This document shows positions 60,389-64,000 of a stretch of 64,000 bases of DNA, piece after piece (position 1 is the stretch's first letter; each line of letters opens with the position of its first letter). The notes under the pieces were generated by a model, which saw only the letters and a list, made by a program, of their open reading frames with translations, made no database searches and was not told the origin of the DNA. The DNA is from Segetibacter aerophilus. GTDB lineage: Bacteria; Bacteroidota; Bacteroidia; Chitinophagales; Chitinophagaceae. A program made the position numbers and the translations under genes. The stretch lies in NCBI RefSeq assembly GCF_007991655.1, contig NZ_BJYT01000004.1, positions 62,001 to 126,000 of the forward strand, read 5' to 3'.

Positions 60389-63154
60389 ATGGCTAAGATT
60401 ACGCTTAAATCTTCCCCAATGAAAACAATAGCTCTCTTTCTTGTCGCTTCCGTTTTTTGTAAACTGGTATTTGCTCAACAAACCGTTATTCAATACCTAT
60501 CAGGAACAGACAAAGACCATACGGTAAAATGGGATTTCATGTGTACCAAAGGTCGCAATAGCGGTAAGTGGTCGACTATCCCTGTTCCGTCTTGCTGGGA
60601 GACGCAAGGATTTGGTTCTTATAATTATTCTCAAGACACACAGAACCCTGATGAGCAGGGATTGTATAAATACAATTTTAAAGTTGCGCCGCAGCACAAG
60701 GGCAAAAAGATTGTAATTGTCTTTGATGCTTCGATGACAGATACCGAGGTGAAGATAAACGGCAGATCAGCAGGCCCAATTCACCAGGGCGCCTTCTATC
60801 AGTTCAAATACGATATCACTAGCCTTGTGCAATTTGAAAAGTTCAATTTGCTTGAGGTAACAGTAAGTAAGAAATCTACAAATGCCTCTATTAATCGTGC
60901 AGAACGTAAAAGTGATTTTTGGCTGTTCGGTGGAATTTTTCGACCTGTGTATTTGGAAATTCTTCCTGCTACCGCAATAGAGAGAGTGGCGATTGATGCA
61001 AAGGCAAGTGGAGATTTTAACATGCAGGTTTTTACAAATGCCACCACTAAACAAACCGTACAAGCACAAGTGTACGATTTAAAAGGTAAGGCCGTTGACA
61101 AGCCTTTTCAACTACTAGTAGGGGATACAATGCTTCGTCATCATTTTACCAACATTCAATTATGGAATCCTGAGCAGCCGATTTTGTACAACGTCGTTGT
61201 TTCTATTAAAGATGGCGATAAAACTATTCATACTATAAAGCAACGATTTGGTTTTAGAACGGCAGAACTACGAGAACAGGACGGTTTTTATGTAAACGGG
61301 CAAAAGGTAATTTTTAAAGGCGTTTGTCGACATAGTGAGTGGCCAGAAACTGGGCGGACTTTAAGTCGTTCAGTTCACTTAATGGACATTGCTGCTATGA
61401 AGGATATGAATATGAATGCAGTCAGAATGAGTCATTACCCGCCCGATAAAGAGTTCTTAGACTTGTGCGACAGCGTTGGCTTATTTGTGTTGGATGAACT
61501 CACAGGCTGGCAGGCAGCATACGATACGACGATTGCTCGCAAGCTGGTTAAGGAACTGGTGATAAGAGATGTAAACCATCCTTCAGTAGTTATATGGGAT
61601 AATGGAAATGAGGGCGGTTGGAACCGTGCGGTTGATGGAGACTACGCCTGGTATGATCCTCAGAAAAGACATGTCATTCATCCCTGGGAGCGGTTTAACG
61701 GAACTAACACGAAGCACTACCCTGATTTCAAGTACATACAAAATGAGGTGGCCAATGCTAAAGAAGTTTTTTTTCCAACTGAGTTCATGCATGGCCTTTT
61801 CGATGGCGGACATGGTGCCGCGCTGGAAGACTTCTGGAGCGAGATGACGAAGCATCCCCATTTTGCGGGCGGTTTTTTATGGGCTTTGCATGATGAGGGA
61901 TTGGTACGGGCCGATTGGCACGACAGCATCGACGTAGCAGGAAACAGGGGACCAGACGGTATCGTTGGACCTCATAGAGAAAAAGAAGGAAGTTACTATA
62001 CGATTAAAGAATTATGGAGCCCGGTTTACATTGACAGTAAGTCGGCAACGCAAAACTTTAAAAGCAGCTTTGAAATAGAAAATAGGTATTTCTATACGGA
62101 TCTTAAGCAAGTAAAGTTCGAATGGAAATTGGTTGACTTTCAAAAACCCTGGCAAACTGGAACAAGTGTAAAGGTGCTTCAAAAAGGAACGTTGCAAGGG
62201 CCTTCGCTAGCACCAGGTCAAAAAGGTATGCTAGATCTTCCACTACCGGGAAATGCCAAAGCAGATGCGTTATACCTTACAGCTTTTACTGCAAAAGGCG
62301 ATACCATTTGTACATGGAGCTGGGCGGGCAGTTCGCCAAAAACAATAGCCAATGCAATACCTACAGTCTTTTTAAAAACTGATGTTTCCGCAAAAGAAGA
62401 TGCACAGGCATTGGCACTCACTTTTGATGGCCTTACTTATTATTTTGATAAAACGACCGGCTATCTTCAAAAAGTAAACAACGGCCAAAAAGAAATTTCA
62501 CTGAGTGGCGGACCGGCTCTGGCTGGTAGTAGTCAAAAGCTTAGTCAATTTAAAAGTTTTAAACAAGGGGACGAATATGTCGTGAAACCAACCTATAGCG
62601 GAGACAGCTTACAGGTAACATGGACTTTCCGCAAAGGAAGACTGCCGAGGCTGGAGTATAGCTATCTCACAAAGGATACTGCCGATTATATGGGCATCAC
62701 CTTCAACTACCCCGAAGAAAAAATTAAAGGCATGAAGTGGATGGGGAGAGGACCATATCATGTCTGGAAAAATCGTTTAAAAGGTCCGCAATTTGGCGTT
62801 TGGGAAAAGGCCTACAACAACACTATCACCGGCGAAAATTGGAAGTACCCCGAATTCAAAGGCTGGCACTCAGAGATGAACTGGGTGAAGTTGCAAAATG
62901 AGGAAAGCGATTTTACAATATATACCGATCAGCAAAATATTTATTTCCAAATGTTACAACCAGAAAAAGCAAAAGCGTCCGGGAACAACAATACAAATCC
63001 CGCTTTTCCCGGCAACACTATCGGTTTTATGCATGCCATTTCTGCAATAGGTACAAAGTTTCAAAAAGCGGAAGTAATGGGCCCGCAAAGCCAAAAAAAT
63101 GGCCGACAAGGAAGTGTTCCGTTAACAGGAGCCTTGTATTTCGATTTTAGATAA
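60389..63154 (+). CDS. GH2 family glycosidase (beta-galactosidase-like)
   Basis: A 921-residue exported enzyme; ATG 60419 (MKTIALFLVASVFCKLVFAQ) is an alternative start that gives a cleaner signal peptide. The N-terminal jelly-roll (IPVPSCWETQGFGSYNYS), Ig-like domain and TIM barrel of GH2 are present. The acid/base E408 lies in VVIWDNGNEGGW; FPTEFMHGLFDGG (about residues 460-475) is the likely nucleophile region. The C-terminal part (MKWMGRGPYHVWKNRLKG) resembles the beta-galactosidase small chain. It would cleave the glycoside imported or keto-modified by this locus. Substrate unknown. Confidence 0.9.
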   Translation: MAKITLKSSPMKTIALFLVASVFCKLVFAQQTVIQYLSGTDKDHTVKWDFMCTKGRNSGKWSTIPVPSCWETQGFGSYNYSQDTQNPDEQGLYKYNFKVAPQHKGKKIVIVFDASMTDTEVKINGRSAGPIHQGAFYQFKYDITSLVQFEKFNLLEVTVSKKSTNASINRAERKSDFWLFGGIFRPVYLEILPATAIERVAIDAKASGDFNMQVFTNATTKQTVQAQVYDLKGKAVDKPFQLLVGDTMLRHHFTNIQLWNPEQPILYNVVVSIKDGDKTIHTIKQRFGFRTAELREQDGFYVNGQKVIFKGVCRHSEWPETGRTLSRSVHLMDIAAMKDMNMNAVRMSHYPPDKEFLDLCDSVGLFVLDELTGWQAAYDTTIARKLVKELVIRDVNHPSVVIWDNGNEGGWNRAVDGDYAWYDPQKRHVIHPWERFNGTNTKHYPDFKYIQNEVANAKEVFFPTEFMHGLFDGGHGAALEDFWSEMTKHPHFAGGFLWALHDEGLVRADWHDSIDVAGNRGPDGIVGPHREKEGSYYTIKELWSPVYIDSKSATQNFKSSFEIENRYFYTDLKQVKFEWKLVDFQKPWQTGTSVKVLQKGTLQGPSLAPGQKGMLDLPLPGNAKADALYLTAFTAKGDTICTWSWAGSSPKTIANAIPTVFLKTDVSAKEDAQALALTFDGLTYYFDKTTGYLQKVNNGQKEISLSGGPALAGSSQKLSQFKSFKQGDEYVVKPTYSGDSLQVTWTFRKGRLPRLEYSYLTKDTADYMGITFNYPEEKIKGMKWMGRGPYHVWKNRLKGPQFGVWEKAYNNTITGENWKYPEFKGWHSEMNWVKLQNEESDFTIYTDQQNIYFQMLQPEKAKASGNNNTNPAFPGNTIGFMHAISAIGTKFQKAEVMGPQSQKNGRQGSVPLTGALYFDFR

Positions 63155-63183
63155 AACGTTTAAAAAGTATTACAAGCAATAAA

Positions 63184-63238
63184 ATAGCTACTGCAAATAG
63201 AAGTCTTCTTTGAGCTTTCTTCCATTGGCAGTAGCTAT
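63184..63238. terminator. Inverted repeat at convergent gene ends
   Basis: ATAGCTACTGC at 63184-63194 and GCAGTAGCTAT at 63228-63238 form an 11-bp perfect inverted repeat with a 33-base loop between the + strand GH2 gene and the - strand gene at 63258. Flanked by A/T runs on both sides. Probably a shared terminator. Confidence 0.55.
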
Positions 63239-63257
63239 AAAAGTTTCAGCAATAATC

Positions 63258-63578
63258 CTACAATTTTCCTTTTTGTTTTGGCAAAGGTGGAGGAGGAGGA
63301 GGAGGCGGTGGTGGAACCTGTTCACGTTCACCGTACTTTTTTTTGCCCGAAGTCTTCGTTTTTTCCGTCTTCAAGTTTTGTTCAGACACCTTTTCATCTC
63401 CCTGGTGCCATTGTTTCGACTTGTATTCTTTCTTCTTTTCTTCTGACTCCGCAACTTCTTCATCTTTTACGATGACTGGTGGAGTGAACTTTGTTTTACT
63501 ACTGCTCTTCTTTTGAGCACTCGCTGTGAGTGAGCAGAGTACAAGTGCCCCGATTGCTGCATTTTTTAAAAGTTTCAT
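63258..63578 (-). CDS. Secreted polyproline, Lys/Glu-rich protein
   Basis: A 106-residue protein from ATG 63578 with signal peptide (MKLLKNAAIGALVLCSLTAS then AQ). The mature part is nearly all Lys, Glu, Ser and Gln, followed by ten consecutive prolines and a basic tail (LPKQKGKL). It is probably unstructured; function unknown. Confidence 0.7.
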   Translation of the reverse strand: MKLLKNAAIGALVLCSLTASAQKKSSSKTKFTPPVIVKDEEVAESEEKKKEYKSKQWHQGDEKVSEQNLKTEKTKTSGKKKYGEREQVPPPPPPPPPPLPKQKGKL

Positions 63579-63644
63579 ATGCGCTGTTTTCAATAAGATG
63601 CGGCGGGCGTAGCAATTCCATAGATGCTAACGGATCCTGCACTT

Positions 63645-64000
63645 TCACAAGTCTTTCTCCATTACATAATCATTCATATAGTAGCCGCTTCCTATATCAA
63701 TATCTTCTTGCTTAATTACAAAAAACCCCTGTTTTTCGTAAAAACCTTTGGCTATGTTTTTACGGTTAACATTCAGCTGTAATTTAGTTGCACCCATACT
63801 CTTCGAGACCGTTTCGACTGTTTCAAGCAGCGTTCTTCCCAGCCCGCTTTTTTGCTCCGAGGGCAAAACGTATAACTTTTGAAGCTTGTAAATATCTTTC
63901 TCGAGGTTAGAAAAAGATGCAAAGCCGACGGGTGCATATTCTCTTAACGCAAGAAAAAAATAGTGGTGCTTTTTCATCTGATCCTCCAGTGCAGAAGGAC
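63645..64000 (-). CDS. GNAT acetyltransferase, truncated by window edge
   Basis: The reading frame is open through the right edge, so the start lies outside. The visible part contains the acetyl-CoA-binding motif (LYVLPSEQKSGLGRTLLETV) and the following helix-strand region (KLQLNVNRKN, KGFYEKQGFFV) of a GCN5-related N-acetyltransferase. About 118 residues are in the window; the usual length is 140-180. Substrate unknown. An internal ATG at 63977 is probably not the start, since upstream codons continue in frame. Confidence 0.85.
   Translation of the reverse strand, partial: PSALEDQMKKHHYFFLALREYAPVGFASFSNLEKDIYKLQKLYVLPSEQKSGLGRTLLETVETVSKSMGATKLQLNVNRKNIAKGFYEKQGFFVIKQEDIDIGSGYYMNDYVMEKDL

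Noticed and set aside
1-64000. CRISPR array
   Set aside because: No regularly spaced repeats of 24-40 bases with unique spacers were seen; the repeats found are short, dispersed and irregular.

Overview
The window comes from a Bacteroidota genome, most likely the Chitinophagaceae or a close relative. The support is a SusC/SusD pair, a Bacteroidota-type TonB, A-rich leaders instead of Shine-Dalgarno sites, and typical family members (DUF1080, ThuA, DUF4432, PVC-type haem proteins). The family-level placement is inference.

Positions 1 to about 32,758 are the right-hand part of a tailed-phage prophage integrated in the 3' end of a tRNA-Arg(ACG) gene (complement 32759..32832). The left end (attL, terminase, replication and repressor genes) lies outside the window. 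From left to right: small compact phage genes, including a gene with a U UUU UUG slippery site that looks like a tail-assembly-chaperone frameshift pair (1239..1951); the tape measure protein (3265..5874); two large tail-associated proteins; the portal with a DnaJ-like zinc motif; a small TIM-barrel-like protein; a MuF-like minor head protein; a patch of accessory genes on both strands (13256..15556); an initiator-like tRNA-Met; scaffold, major capsid and neck/tail-tube genes; several large virion proteins with Sec signal peptides, including a beta-helix tail spike and a 1011-residue propeller-like protein; a lone receiver domain; two small membrane proteins; a sigma-factor-like protein; an overlapping spanin-like pair; a GH24 lysozyme; a terminator; three tRNAs (Trp, Phe, Cys); and a tyrosine integrase pointing left. 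Two copies of a paired TCAATARGAT-type element, each with exact 20-bp spacing, precede the tape-measure and head operons and may be phage control sites.

Positions 32,966 to 39,600 hold host housekeeping and envelope genes: L-serine dehydratase, a periplasmic class-II cyclic-nucleotide phosphodiesterase-like protein, a META-domain protein, a YCII-like protein, TonB and hypotheticals.

Positions 40,080 to 63,154 form one catabolic neighbourhood, almost all on the + strand: cytochrome c, ThuA, two large sugar-dehydrogenase/HEAT/cytochrome c fusions, a DUF4432 epimerase-like protein, SusC/SusD, a cupin isomerase-like protein, a sugar-phosphate-isomerase-like TIM barrel, a Gfo/Idh/MocA oxidoreductase, an FG-GAP propeller, a DUF1080 (3-keto-disaccharide hydrolase) lipoprotein, a double NIPSNAP protein and a GH2 glycosidase. 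Together they suggest import of a glycoside, its oxidation to a keto-sugar in the periplasm with electrons going to cytochrome c, and cleavage of the keto-glycoside. The window ends with a secreted polyproline protein and a truncated GNAT acetyltransferase.
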